This document shows positions 7,828-16,126 of a DNA stretch of 64,000 bases, one piece after another. How positions within the stretch are numbered: the stretch's first letter is position 1; every line of letters starts with the position of its first letter. Origin of the DNA: Paramacrobiotus metropolitanus (Eukaryota > Tardigrada > Eutardigrada > Parachela > Macrobiotidae); the NCBI RefSeq assembly GCF_019649055.1, contig NW_026570249.1, positions 1,178,001 through 1,242,000 on the forward strand. The letters run 5' to 3'. The position numbers and the translations under genes are program-made. The notes under the pieces were generated by a model. The model searched no databases. It was not told where the DNA came from and worked only from the letters and a program-made list of their open reading frames with translations.

Positions 7828-8284
7828 CTCGGAAATGTATGCGCGGATCCAAAGAACCCTAAAAAGGGCCGACGAAGTGACGATGGAACTTCGTCAGATG
7901 ATGGACGCGACTGACCAACGAAGTCCTCAATACTTACAGATTGACATCAACCTCGGACACTTGGAAAACAACGCCAAGGAAATCCGTTTTTTTCTACGAC
8001 CAACAACAGTGTGGTCAGCGAAGAACCAGGAGAGGTTGATGCTCTTAGTCGCGACGATCGACTCCTTCATCGAAGACTTCGACAAACGGAAGGAAGCCGA
8101 GGAGCAACGTCGAAAGGTGAAACAACCGCCTTCGGCGAAGAAGCGTAAGTCCAAAGGTCACCACCGAAGTCGACCAACTCGGCGGAAACAGTTCCACCAG
8201 TCGATCAGGACGATCCAATGGATGATGCCCCAGTACCACCACTCTAGGACGAACCCGGAGCGATGGACACTACAGAACTGGTAA
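7655..8284 (+). CDS. helical-repeat segment with basic tail
   Basis: The credible protein begins at about 7800, where it takes over from the previous frame, and encodes another three-helix unit (nt 7830-8090). A Lys/Arg-rich tail follows (QRRKVKQPPSAKKRKS, nt 8105-8155), then sequence that is probably out of frame. The preceding 45 codons overlap the upstream ORF and are basic and improbable. The alternation of linker and bundle is the same as upstream. Confidence 0.45.
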   Translation: MTMRRKRRRINRRRLPAWQPKPWLLADLHGRNRLSRHGNRTSTPSDYHLPAQQPVNIDSEMYARIQRTLKRADEVTMELRQMMDATDQRSPQYLQIDINLGHLENNAKEIRFFLRPTTVWSAKNQERLMLLVATIDSFIEDFDKRKEAEEQRRKVKQPPSAKKRKSKGHHRSRPTRRKQFHQSIRTIQWMMPQYHHSRTNPERWTLQNW

Positions 8285-9363
8285 AGCGCAAACTAGTCAG
8301 ACAGGCTAAGACGTTGGATCTTCAACGGATACTCTACGAAGCACAACTTCCAGGAGCAATCCGAGATCGGACCATGACCGACGACCAGCAAACCGAACTA
8401 GCTCAGCGGATTCACGCCACTATCCAGGACAGAGATAAGACTCTCAGGCGATTGGTAGTTGTGAGATGCGGAAAACAGGAGTTACGGCAAATCCCGCTGG
8501 ATTCGACCAAAATAAAGTCGATTCAACTCCTTCGCCGACCTCGTATCCATCCAGCAGCCTACACGCTGGAAATTGAACCTCGGCCCGGACAACAGGTAAC
8601 CGAAAAGATCTCGATAGTAATGTCGGATAGCAGCGGAGATGAAGAAAACGAGGATAACGTCCACACTGACGACTCGATGCAGCAAGAAGCGGCACCAAAA
8701 TTGAAGGGATCCACGCTCAGACGCAGCAGATCCCCGGTCAAACAGATCTCTCCGAACCGAGCAGCATCCCAACCGACTAGGATGCCAAGTCAACCGACCT
8801 TGGAACAACCACGTCGGTTCACACCTCGGAACACCCCAACGAAACCGAAGAAAACCCAGGAAGAGATGGACACAACGTCTCCTTCCGAAGCTAAAACTGG
8901 ATTACCGATCGAAACGTCACCACAAAGGGACGAACCGATCTCGGTACACTCCGGCCCACGTCTAACGATAGACGAAACAGATCGGACGGAGGAATCCAAA
9001 ACACGACCGACCAAACGGAGCACAGAAAGGAAGTGCCACCGCAGGACGAGTCGCGCGAATTCCACGACGACCCGGCCTTACAGCACGTCAAGGACTTACA
9101 CGAGGTCAGAACAGGACGTTAGCGTCGACATGGCGTACCCGGAAGACAGGAAATTGTGGCATATGCTTCGGATCCGACGAACTAACCTGGTTGGAAACAC
9201 CACAGCTGTCCGTCGAGAACACGACCGACTAACGGAGAAGATGGCCGAAGTCATGAAGCGTATGGGAGATAATTTCCGAGCGGAGAAGAGCCGACCGAAG
9301 GCATTACAGGAGCCAACGCAGGCTCAACAGAAGATCACCGCCCGACTCCCAAGCCGACCATGA
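8263..9363 (+). CDS. unrecognised charged protein, 366 codons
   Basis: ATG at 8263 gives 366 codons, but the same frame extends upstream past an in-frame TAG near 8245, so the ATG need not be the real start. The N-terminal 110 residues are predicted folded, mixed alpha/beta, with several short hydrophobic strands. An acidic patch (DSSGDEENED, residues about 124-133) and a long disordered P/R/T/S/K-rich region (140-290) follow, then a helical C-terminus (300-340). TGA 9361-9363 is bypassed by another frame. No family was recognised. Confidence 0.5.
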   Translation: MDTTELVKRKLVRQAKTLDLQRILYEAQLPGAIRDRTMTDDQQTELAQRIHATIQDRDKTLRRLVVVRCGKQELRQIPLDSTKIKSIQLLRRPRIHPAAYTLEIEPRPGQQVTEKISIVMSDSSGDEENEDNVHTDDSMQQEAAPKLKGSTLRRSRSPVKQISPNRAASQPTRMPSQPTLEQPRRFTPRNTPTKPKKTQEEMDTTSPSEAKTGLPIETSPQRDEPISVHSGPRLTIDETDRTEESKTRPTKRSTERKCHRRTSRANSTTTRPYSTSRTYTRSEQDVSVDMAYPEDRKLWHMLRIRRTNLVGNTTAVRREHDRLTEKMAEVMKRMGDNFRAEKSRPKALQEPTQAQQKITARLPSRP

Positions 9364-10411
9364 AGACGACATCACAACTTGTCGTCAAAATGAAAGTCCT
9401 CAGCCGAACCGAGCACCGTCCGTGCAGATCGACGATGATCCGACCTTGGACACAAGGGTAATCCACTCGGCTAATTCGACGAGACTGTCACGAAAAGACA
9501 AGCGGAAGGCAAAGAAGAAAGCAGCGAAACAAGTCGCTACGCCGAAACCTGTGGAAAAAGCCAAGGAGCCAACCAAACCGAAGTCCACAGTCAAAACGCC
9601 GAAGCCCAACCCGGCCAAGCGGCATAAGTCGTCAAACGACCTCGACATTTCCGACGCCGGCCCACAAAGGACCGAGCGTAAGGAGAAACCTGCGAAACCA
9701 CATGATGCCAAGGCAGACGCACGGAGATTTCAAGAACTGATGAAAGCGGCCGGCACAAAGCCGACCAAGCCATCTAAGCCGGCGACATCGGCCGAAAAAC
9801 CCAAGCCCTCGACATCGAAACAACCCGATAAAGAATCCGATCACATCTCGGATATCGAGGACAAAGATTCGATCTCCGACCATGGAGACGGCGATCCATA
9901 CGAAGGATTTAAGGGAGACTTGAAGGAAATCTTCAAGCACGGAGCAGACACCGACGAATCACAGTGGCCGGCTCCGGACGACATACGCCAGCGTCTCCCA
10001 GATGAACAACCAGACGACCCGGTTGACATCGTAATCCGTACCGTCCGAGTGCATGTGGAAGTTGTACGGAGTATCGAAAACGCCAAGACGAATGGCATGG
10101 ACGTTTACCAGTCCTTGGTACGAGACCTGTCAAATAACATCGAGGTCGACGGCCAAACCGGAACATGGTTGACGCACCAGTTTATGATGCAAGTTGTCGC
10201 TTGGACTCTGGAGTTCAGATTAGCGGTAGACGTTCACCGACAATGGGGACGGATGGCCGAACTGCTCCCACCAGACGTCTTAAACTCGCTTAAAAGTAGC
10301 ACCGGAAAGAACTCGGACGACATACCGACTAGAATTGTTCGGTGCATCGGATACATCCGAAATCCCCGTGGATCAACATTGGTCCAGATTGTGCTCGTGT
10401 ATATAACGTGA
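9350..10411 (+). CDS. Lys/Pro-rich protein with acidic and helical regions
   Basis: The frame is open from about 9350; the first start-like codon is at 9422. It is strongly basic at first (KAKKKAAK, KPKPN runs to about nt 9620), then has an acidic segment (DIEDKDSISDHGDGD, nt 9840-9895) and a predicted all-helical C-terminal domain of about 120 residues (nt 9990-10310) with WxxQ and W-rich helices. The last 15 codons are probably out of frame: an overlapping frame from 10342 continues to about 10500. No known domain was recognised. The basic-acidic-helical order recurs in the next ORF. Confidence 0.45.
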   Translation, partial: QADHEDDITTCRQNESPQPNRAPSVQIDDDPTLDTRVIHSANSTRLSRKDKRKAKKKAAKQVATPKPVEKAKEPTKPKSTVKTPKPNPAKRHKSSNDLDISDAGPQRTERKEKPAKPHDAKADARRFQELMKAAGTKPTKPSKPATSAEKPKPSTSKQPDKESDHISDIEDKDSISDHGDGDPYEGFKGDLKEIFKHGADTDESQWPAPDDIRQRLPDEQPDDPVDIVIRTVRVHVEVVRSIENAKTNGMDVYQSLVRDLSNNIEVDGQTGTWLTHQFMMQVVAWTLEFRLAVDVHRQWGRMAELLPPDVLNSLKSSTGKNSDDIPTRIVRCIGYIRNPRGSTLVQIVLVYIT

Positions 10412-10563
10412 TGTACCTGAACAAAAAGGGGAATATCGACGAGATCATTAACGACATCTTAATGGATCATATCGCATCCATGGTTGAAGAAAACACTCTC
10501 CAGACGACCAACGCGGAACGCGGAGTACCTTTACGATACTCGGTACCTGGATTCATACCGTGA
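10342..10563 (+). CDS. short bridging segment in shifted frame
   Basis: This 73-codon frame overlaps the end of the previous ORF and the start of the next. Nt 10400-10495 (an N/I/D/E-rich predicted helix) fits as the bridge between them. It is evidence of two more frameshifts, near 10390 and 10500. Confidence 0.3.
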   Translation: MHRIHPKSPWINIGPDCARVYNVMYLNKKGNIDEIINDILMDHIASMVEENTLQTTNAERGVPLRYSVPGFIP

Positions 10564-12100
10564 ACGGCGTGAATTCAACCTCCGGATGTCCTATATCAAC
10601 ACTAATAAACCACCGGAAAGCACGGAGATGATCGTCGAGGAGTACAGCGAGGCGGACGAACAACCGTCCGGAGAAGCAGTCGACATGCTGCATATTGCCA
10701 GATCGGCCGGACTGTCGTCACAGAAACGAATTCAAGTCCGACCTCGACCCCGCGCACCCTTTGAACCGCTAACTTATGTTAGTACGGCAGCGGCCCCAAC
10801 AGGACGGGCAAGCACCGCAAAACAAACCCGGAGCGCCGAAGGACGGTTTGTAGCGAAGGCTGTACAGTCACTTCCACCGCCCTCGCCGATGGAACTTTCA
10901 CCAGAGCCGGAGGATCTGACTCAACGTAAGAGCCAGCCGAAGACGACGACTTCGAAAAAGAAGCCGGCTAAGAAGAAGGAACCAAAGTCATCCGAAGTGG
11001 TATCGTCTTCAGAAGAATCATCCGAAGACGATGACGAAGACGACGACGACTTCCAAACACCTGGAGGCGGATCGCCGAAGGATGACGACGACGACGACGA
11101 GAACGGTAAACCACCACCGTCGGCTCCGGCACCTCAACAGCAGAGCGAACCGGAGATACCGGACAAACAAGCGGAGTTTAAGGAGAAAGACGGAGACAAA
11201 TCCGCCGATAATTCCAAAGACGACGACGGAGGAGTATTTGTCCCTCACCAATACGGGCAACGGATATCGGTGACACCGGATTCCGACCAACAACCACTTC
11301 TTAACGAATGGAACGAAGACACCAGGCAGGAATTACCAAACGACATTCCTCCGCTGGCAAACGTCAGGGTAAAATACACCGGAATTAAGAGTGCTCAACA
11401 ACCGAAGCCAAGCGTCTCGGACTACGACGCCGGATGGATGTACACATTCGCCGCCCTGAAGGCCCTCGCAACACGCGGACCGAAATTCGCCACACCGAAA
11501 ATCGCTTTCAAACTCCTCCAACATTGGAAGGTGAATGAATGCGAATGGCGACAACTAATCATCGGCCTCGTAGGACGCTACTGCGACCTCGGATATTGGG
11601 GAGGAAAACTCATACGGACATACACCAGCTCAAAGCGGATGTATTACGAGTTTCCCGCGGAGAAGAAAGATCCGGCCCCTTCAACATACGAAGGATGGAT
11701 ACACGCCATCGAACCGTGTATGGAATTGTCATGGCATCCGGACGGAATGACACGGGGCGAACTCTTGCACCAACTGACTGCACGATTCGAGTTTGCCTGG
11801 TTCGCTAAAGAACCTCAACTGACCGATCCGAAGTACAATCCGAAGAAGGATCCGAAGAGAAAGGGAAACGACCTGGCCGAAGAAGTGGGATGGGTCTTAA
11901 CGAAAGGACTCTCCCAGGGACGATTCGCCTCAAGTACGGACGGTACTTTCCCAAGCCAGCGATTCGTAGCATGTAACCCGTCAATTCACCGACACGGACA
12001 TCTACCGAAGGAACGATTGGCCACGGAACAACAGAACGAGTCGACCGACTCTCTCCAAGTGGACCGGCCGGAAACAACCGAAGCACCCACTCGGGAATGA
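10484..12100 (+). CDS. acidic-hinge protein with C-terminal W/Y-rich globular domain
   Basis: ATG at 10484, 538 codons, one of the longest uninterrupted frames in the block. The N-terminus has Y/R-rich helices (residues 10-45). A disordered stretch (60-165) leads to a dense S/E/D region with poly-Asp runs (residues about 165-215). A globular domain (residues about 280-460) is rich in W, Y and G. Its pattern of helix, W, helix, GYWGGK turn and beta hairpin resembles a winged-helix fold, and a second similar helix-rich stretch starts at about residue 400. The fold guess is mine; no family was recognised. Acidic-hinge proteins are common among DNA- or histone-binding factors (general knowledge). 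A perfect hairpin CGGACG/CGTCCG with loop AACAAC lies at 10653-10670. Confidence 0.55.
   Translation: MKKTLSRRPTRNAEYLYDTRYLDSYRERREFNLRMSYINTNKPPESTEMIVEEYSEADEQPSGEAVDMLHIARSAGLSSQKRIQVRPRPRAPFEPLTYVSTAAAPTGRASTAKQTRSAEGRFVAKAVQSLPPPSPMELSPEPEDLTQRKSQPKTTTSKKKPAKKKEPKSSEVVSSSEESSEDDDEDDDDFQTPGGGSPKDDDDDDENGKPPPSAPAPQQQSEPEIPDKQAEFKEKDGDKSADNSKDDDGGVFVPHQYGQRISVTPDSDQQPLLNEWNEDTRQELPNDIPPLANVRVKYTGIKSAQQPKPSVSDYDAGWMYTFAALKALATRGPKFATPKIAFKLLQHWKVNECEWRQLIIGLVGRYCDLGYWGGKLIRTYTSSKRMYYEFPAEKKDPAPSTYEGWIHAIEPCMELSWHPDGMTRGELLHQLTARFEFAWFAKEPQLTDPKYNPKKDPKRKGNDLAEEVGWVLTKGLSQGRFASSTDGTFPSQRFVACNPSIHRHGHLPKERLATEQQNESTDSLQVDRPETTEAPTRE
10653..10670 (+). repeat. stem-loop, AACAAC loop
   Basis: CGGACG/CGTCCG, perfect 6-bp stem, loop AACAAC, inside the acidic-hinge ORF. 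It has the same loop as the hairpin at 1150. Confidence 0.45.
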
Positions 12101-12148
12101 GGAGACGCAGAAAGCGTCGGAGGAGTTGCAGAACCGACTTACCTCCAT

Positions 12149-12167
12149 TGACACCACAAAGGCGTCA
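12149..12167 (+). repeat. stem-loop, ACAAA loop (hairpin family)
   Basis: TGACACC/GGCGTCA, 6 bp plus one A.C mismatch, loop ACAAA (12156-12160). Confidence 0.6.
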
Positions 12168-12215
12168 TCGACCAACAGGAGTCGACCTACCTCACCCGAC
12201 CAACAGAAGTCGAAT

Positions 12216-12235
12216 AAGCACCACAAAGGCGCCTT
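12216..12235 (+). repeat. stem-loop, ACAAA loop (hairpin family)
   Basis: AAGCACC/GGCGC(C)TT around ACAAA (12223-12227): one A.C mismatch and one bulged C. Confidence 0.5.
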
Positions 12236-12318
12236 GCACCAGCTCGAGAACCGACCTGGCCCGACCGTAGTAATCATAGGGTGTAAAACTTATAGGACGC
12301 AACCGACAATGGTTCGCT

Positions 12319-12336
12319 TAACTTTTATTTTGACAG
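12319..12336 (+). promoter_or_regulatory. splice-acceptor-like sequence before the ORF at 12406
   Basis: TTAACTTTTATTTTGACAG ends at 12336. Like the sites at 693 and 14670, it lies in a short non-coding gap directly upstream of a long ORF. Confidence 0.35.
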
Positions 12337-12405
12337 ACTCGTACGGAGCCCTACACAAGGGACTGCCAACAGTGCAAGGATAACGCGACACGGGACAACA
12401 ACAGA

Positions 12406-14145
12406 TTGCCCTGCGCAGACTGTATTGTTTCCTTTACGAATGAACGAACTGTCGGTACCGGACCACAGCTAAGGGCTCAGGCAGCGGCACTTTACATCAA
12501 CGTGGTCGTTGGAAACCTGAGTGCGAACCGATATTTAGCCCGCAGAGAACAACTCGTGGACCAGCTGGAAGCACATGAACAAGACAACCTGGCCATCATG
12601 CAGCGACAGCGAGAACGTGACCCGAGATGGAACGGGACAGTTCCACCAGTCTTAACAGACAGACTGTGGGAATACCGTCAAATCCAGGATGTGAAACGAC
12701 AGCTGGCGGACCAGAAACAAATCAGGGAGGCGGATCGGAAGATTGCAACAATGCAAGTCCATCCACCATCGACCTCTTACGAACCGGAAATAAAAGTTCG
12801 ACTTCCAGCACCCACACAGGGTCGCTCGGATACAGAACAGTTGATTCACAACATACGTGATGTCTTCGTCGGAGATCCTCAACGACCACTGAAGGATACT
12901 TCGGTAAAATGGATGATGAATATACCGGACGGAACTCAACAGTTAGTTACCCTTACACCGGCGACCGAGGAACAGTTGACGGCAGTCCAACAAAGGGCTA
13001 TGCCAGTAGTCACACAGGCTCGGCCAACTGTTCCCCAGCAGATCCCCCAACCTGGAACGTCAACCCGAACAATGGCTCCACCGACGACTCAACAGCAGTC
13101 ACGTCGACCAGCCAGAGATCTCGCCGGACACGACCTCCGACATCGGATCGGCCAAGACGCTCGACACAAAATCGAGGAACAACGGGCCGTTATCCGAAGC
13201 GTCGGCAAAGAACCGACCAGACCCGGAAAACGAACCAGATCCGGAGAAACCGGAATCGGACTGGTGATCGACTCAACAAGGAAGTCGAAACGGAACCCCG
13301 TCCAACCAGAACAGCAACCGGACGCCCACATGGCGGAGCCGGCAGCCGAAGTAAATGACGAAGTCCAACCAGAAACTCAACCGGAGCAAATGGATATCGA
13401 TGTGGCCAATCAGATGGCACAACTACCAGAAGTCGAAGTGCCAGCTCGAGAAGACCCTCGCTACGACCTTGCCAGACAACAGGCAATAGAAGTCGTAATG
13501 CCACACCCGAACGAACGCACGAATTACATCATGACTACCATGGAATATGAGGAGCGACATCGCCCACAAGTCTGGCGCATGGTAGAAAACCTACGGCAAT
13601 TCCTCATTCGATCCGTATACCAGACGTTGGTCAAACGACACCAATGGCAACCGGACTTCCACATGGGAACTCACACCAACGAGAACGTGGAGCACCCGTA
13701 TACCAGAGCGAACGCCTTGCCATCGATGACCGACCCGGCCTTATTGAACGTTCCTTTGTACAGTCCGGACTGCGCGCGTGCAAGTCAACTCGGGGCCCGC
13801 GAATACGCGCATGACGAGCTGGAAAGTATGGCCCAGTTCTTCATTACCGACGCCCACCCGGCCTTTGTCATCACAGCGGCACGAGCAGCATTGGACTTAG
13901 TCCAATATCTCCCAGAAGGGGAGATTGACCTTGCCCCCGACGGTACGACGGCATTCCTGCGATACATCTTCGCAGCAAGGATTGGCAATTACTTTGCCAT
14001 TACACCCTGTACGGACTCTGCCAAAACCAGCAGATACCTGAGGCCCTGCAAACCATTGTGGCCCAACTTGGTACTCCGATGCGAAGCAGCATCCAAGCCG
14101 TCTGGTTACGCGACCTACTCTACACCCATGAACGGTATGCGGTAA
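12406..14145 (+). CDS. unrecognised protein with helical N-terminus and globular C-terminus
   Basis: The frame is open from about 12400 with TTG first; the first ATG is near 12598, so the true start is uncertain and may be reached by splicing. The first 130 residues are helical and R/Q/E-rich, with a possible coiled coil. Residues 130-340 are P/T/Q/R-rich and disordered, including two basic patches. Residues 345-545 form a globular, mostly helical domain with many aromatic residues. The frame ends out of register: codons after about 14025 should be read in the frame of the next entry. It has no transmembrane segment or signal peptide, so there is no support for an envelope protein despite the position downstream of structural-looking ORFs. 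Confidence 0.5.
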   Translation: MPCADCIVSFTNERTVGTGPQLRAQAAALYINVVVGNLSANRYLARREQLVDQLEAHEQDNLAIMQRQRERDPRWNGTVPPVLTDRLWEYRQIQDVKRQLADQKQIREADRKIATMQVHPPSTSYEPEIKVRLPAPTQGRSDTEQLIHNIRDVFVGDPQRPLKDTSVKWMMNIPDGTQQLVTLTPATEEQLTAVQQRAMPVVTQARPTVPQQIPQPGTSTRTMAPPTTQQQSRRPARDLAGHDLRHRIGQDARHKIEEQRAVIRSVGKEPTRPGKRTRSGETGIGLVIDSTRKSKRNPVQPEQQPDAHMAEPAAEVNDEVQPETQPEQMDIDVANQMAQLPEVEVPAREDPRYDLARQQAIEVVMPHPNERTNYIMTTMEYEERHRPQVWRMVENLRQFLIRSVYQTLVKRHQWQPDFHMGTHTNENVEHPYTRANALPSMTDPALLNVPLYSPDCARASQLGAREYAHDELESMAQFFITDAHPAFVITAARAALDLVQYLPEGEIDLAPDGTTAFLRYIFAARIGNYFAITPCTDSAKTSRYLRPCKPLWPNLVLRCEAASKPSGYATYSTPMNGMR

Positions 14146-14318
14146 AGTATGGTTTCAGCGAGGACTACATCGATCCCTGCGACGACGCAACGAGGTTCAT
14201 CAGCTGGTACCGAGAACACAAAGTCCTGCCCAGCGGATTTACTTCGCATCCATACGAATCATGGATGTCGGACGCCCTGGCACCCGGCGCACAACCTTTT
14301 GCGCTGAAGCTTAGGTAA
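14028..14318 (+). CDS. C-terminal continuation of the 12406 protein in shifted frame
   Basis: From about 14028 this frame carries on the globular domain (IP-x-ALQTIVAQLG, then W/Y/R-rich helices) to TAA 14316-14318. The upstream ORF becomes low-quality at the same point. A single indel at about 14020-14028 would restore one protein of about 640 residues. Confidence 0.5.
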   Translation, partial: QQIPEALQTIVAQLGTPMRSSIQAVWLRDLLYTHERYAVKYGFSEDYIDPCDDATRFISWYREHKVLPSGFTSHPYESWMSDALAPGAQPFALKLR

Positions 14319-14544
14319 CAAGCGGCCAAAGAGAAGAAGGCTAGAGCTGAACGACACGTCTCAACGGAGTGGCCCGGCGACATGTAAACCGTCGTTGTTA
14401 CGTCCGCACCACCGACCTCGCCCGATGACGACCACGAAGAAGATTACTTCGGCGGTGATCCGCCGATCAACGTCGAACTTGGATAAGACCAGGTTCCCAC
14501 ACTGGAACCTGATCCCCCACTCGGAACATCTGAGGGGATTGAAC

Positions 14545-14563
14545 ATCGACCACAAAGGCCGAT
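14545..14563 (+). repeat. stem-loop, ACAAA loop (hairpin family)
   Basis: ATCGACC/GGCCGAT, 6 bp plus one A.C mismatch, loop ACAAA (14552-14556). Confidence 0.6.
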
Positions 14564-14567
14564 CATA

Positions 14568-14632
14568 GTCGAGAACCGACCTGACTGAGAAACAGTCTAG
14601 CTGAGAAACAGCATCGTCGAGAAACAACCTCG
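14568..14632 (+). repeat. cluster of AGAAA-loop stem-loops
   Basis: Three adjacent hairpins have different stems and nearly the same loop: GTCG-AGAAC-CGAC (14568-14580), GACTG-AGAAA-CAGTC (14583-14597) and GCTG-AGAAA-CAGC (14600-14612). A weaker fourth copy (GTCG-AGAAA, then CAAC) follows at about 14616-14629. Confidence 0.55.
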
Positions 14633-14651
14633 GAATGGAATGGATACCTCT

Positions 14652-14670
14652 CTTAAGTTTTCTTTTACAG
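14652..14670 (+). promoter_or_regulatory. splice-acceptor-like sequence before the ORF at 14684
   Basis: TTAAGTTTTCTTTTACAG ends at 14670, 13 bases before ATG 14684. It is the best pyrimidine tract of the three acceptor-like sites in this block. Confidence 0.45.
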
Positions 14671-14683
14671 AAACCTACTAACC

Positions 14684-14905
14684 ATGTTAACAGCGGAAGT
14701 CAACAATGACTACGCCGGATTCTTCGGTCTGACCCGGAAACGAGTGGTTAGACCAGGGTACTTCGGTCCTTTCACCGTACCGGTACGTCCCCCGAGGAAT
14801 CCCCTGGAAAGAACTGGGCAAACCGATCCCAGTTCCCCAGCATGGCACTGGCAGATCGCGAACCACATTTGCTACGACCGCAAGCCAACAGACGCCCCGG
14901 CTTAA
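14684..14905 (+). CDS. small ORF, 73 codons, after acceptor-like site
   Basis: ATG at 14684 is in a fair context (ACTAACCATGT) and follows the acceptor-like site. The product is rich in P, R and aromatic residues, with no known motif. It is the last frame in the block to start cleanly. It could be the N-terminus of a longer protein lost to frameshifts in the hairpin-rich sequence downstream, or not a gene. Confidence 0.3.
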   Translation: MLTAEVNNDYAGFFGLTRKRVVRPGYFGPFTVPVRPPRNPLERTGQTDPSSPAWHWQIANHICYDRKPTDAPA

Positions 14906-15247
14906 GGTAGCACATCGCGAACCACGTTATGCTACCATCGGAGCTAACTGAAGCCCCAGTCCGCGTTACGTGGAGCCGCTGGAAGTTACATGGTACAGAT
15001 CGCGCCATCAACTACGATCGGCTACGAAGATTACTCCGGCCAATCGACTCCGGAGCATAGACCGAGAGGATTACGCTAAAATGGCGTAGAACACGTCGCT
15101 GCGCGTTCTCCGTCACGTTTGCCGAAGACCCGTGGCCAACCTAGGAACCGGGTAAGCCGACCAGCAACCTTCACCATAGGAAACAGCGGATATCCCTCGG
15201 CCGAGCTGCCAACAGCGCAGGAAGATCAATCTGACCATAGAAATTGC

Positions 15248-15268
15248 GGTCGACCACAAAGGCCGACC
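15248..15268 (+). repeat. stem-loop, ACAAA loop (hairpin family)
   Basis: GGTCGACC/GGCCGACC, 7 bp plus one A.C mismatch, loop ACAAA (15256-15260). Confidence 0.6.
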
Positions 15269-15471
15269 TTGCTCCTCACCCATAACTTCATAACCTCCGC
15301 AGACCGCGAATACAACCACGATACGACGAGATCCGGAATGGACCGTACGAAAAGCGGCCTGTCAGCGGATCGGTGAGGAACACTCCCCGTTCCGCTGGCA
15401 AGCCACTCCGGCGAAAAGACTCCGGAGAACGGATTGCGACAAAGCAGATCGCCGAACCACGATCGCTACTT

Positions 15472-15494
15472 CAACCGACCACAAAGATCGGTTG
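15472..15494 (+). repeat. stem-loop, ACAAA loop (hairpin family)
   Basis: CAACCGACC/GATCGGTTG, 8 bp with one C.A mismatch next to the closing pair, loop ACAAA (15481-15485). Confidence 0.6.
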
Positions 15495-15526
15495 TGAACT
15501 CGGTAGCCACTTGGAACTTAACTTAG

Positions 15527-15543
15527 CCGATCACAAAGATCGG
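15527..15543 (+). repeat. stem-loop, ACAAA loop (hairpin family)
   Basis: CCGATC/GATCGG, perfect 6 bp, loop ACAAA. The closing pairs differ from the usual CC/GG, yet pairing is kept. Confidence 0.6.
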
Positions 15544-16093
15544 AATGGACGACATCCGGAACGGATCGGAAAGGGAAGCATTAGGAGGACGCAGACCGCG
15601 CCAATAACCATAATGACTAAGTCGTACCGGATTCTCCGTTGAACCCAGAGCTACAGACCCTGTACCCGGAGTCCAACCGACGTCTCCCCCGGATGATATC
15701 GGACACAACATCCGATTCACCGGTGACCACGACTACGCGCGCCCCGAACGTGCTGCCTTACCTGAAGAGGAACAACGACGGTGATTCGGCTACCGGCGTA
15801 CCGACGACTCCGCCGCCAACCTGCTTCCCCATGTCCTTAATGGAACATCCTAGGCAGACCGCGTTAGAATACGCGACCTGCATTCCTTGACGAACACCGA
15901 TGACGGAGATCGTCTGCCCGCATCAGTGTCGGCCAGATGTTCTGCGTCATCGGCAAAAGAATCCCGTGGACTTCGGACGTCTACCCCCAACAGACGTGGC
16001 TAGGTGTCCCTGGTTCGCGACAAAGAAGACGAAGAATCGTATCTGATACGACCTCAGGAACTTTGCATGGGCATGATGGAAACCAAAGAGTCT

Positions 16094-16126
16094 GGTGAGA
16101 AGGGACCACAAAGGCCCTTCCTCACC
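16094..16126 (+). repeat. longest stem-loop, ACAAA loop (hairpin family)
   Basis: The left arm GGTGAGAAGGG(A)CC pairs with the right arm GGCCCTT(C)CTCACC: 13 bp with one bulge on each side, loop ACAAA (16108-16112). Confidence 0.65.

Larger units (their letters stand above)
12101..12405 (+). other. intergenic gap with hairpins
   Basis: No convincing protein. It holds two ACAAA stem-loops, two looser GAC/GTC hairpins around CAACAG-type loops (about 12169-12185 and 12198-12213), and then an acceptor-like site at 12319-12336. Confidence 0.4.
14319..14651 (+). other. intergenic region with hairpin cluster
   Basis: No protein signal. It contains one ACAAA stem-loop (14545-14563) and a cluster of AGAAA-loop stem-loops (14568-14632). 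Confidence 0.45.

Noticed and set aside
12406-14318. Envelope glycoprotein, from position after structural ORFs
   Set aside because: No signal peptide, transmembrane segment, furin-type site or cysteine pattern.
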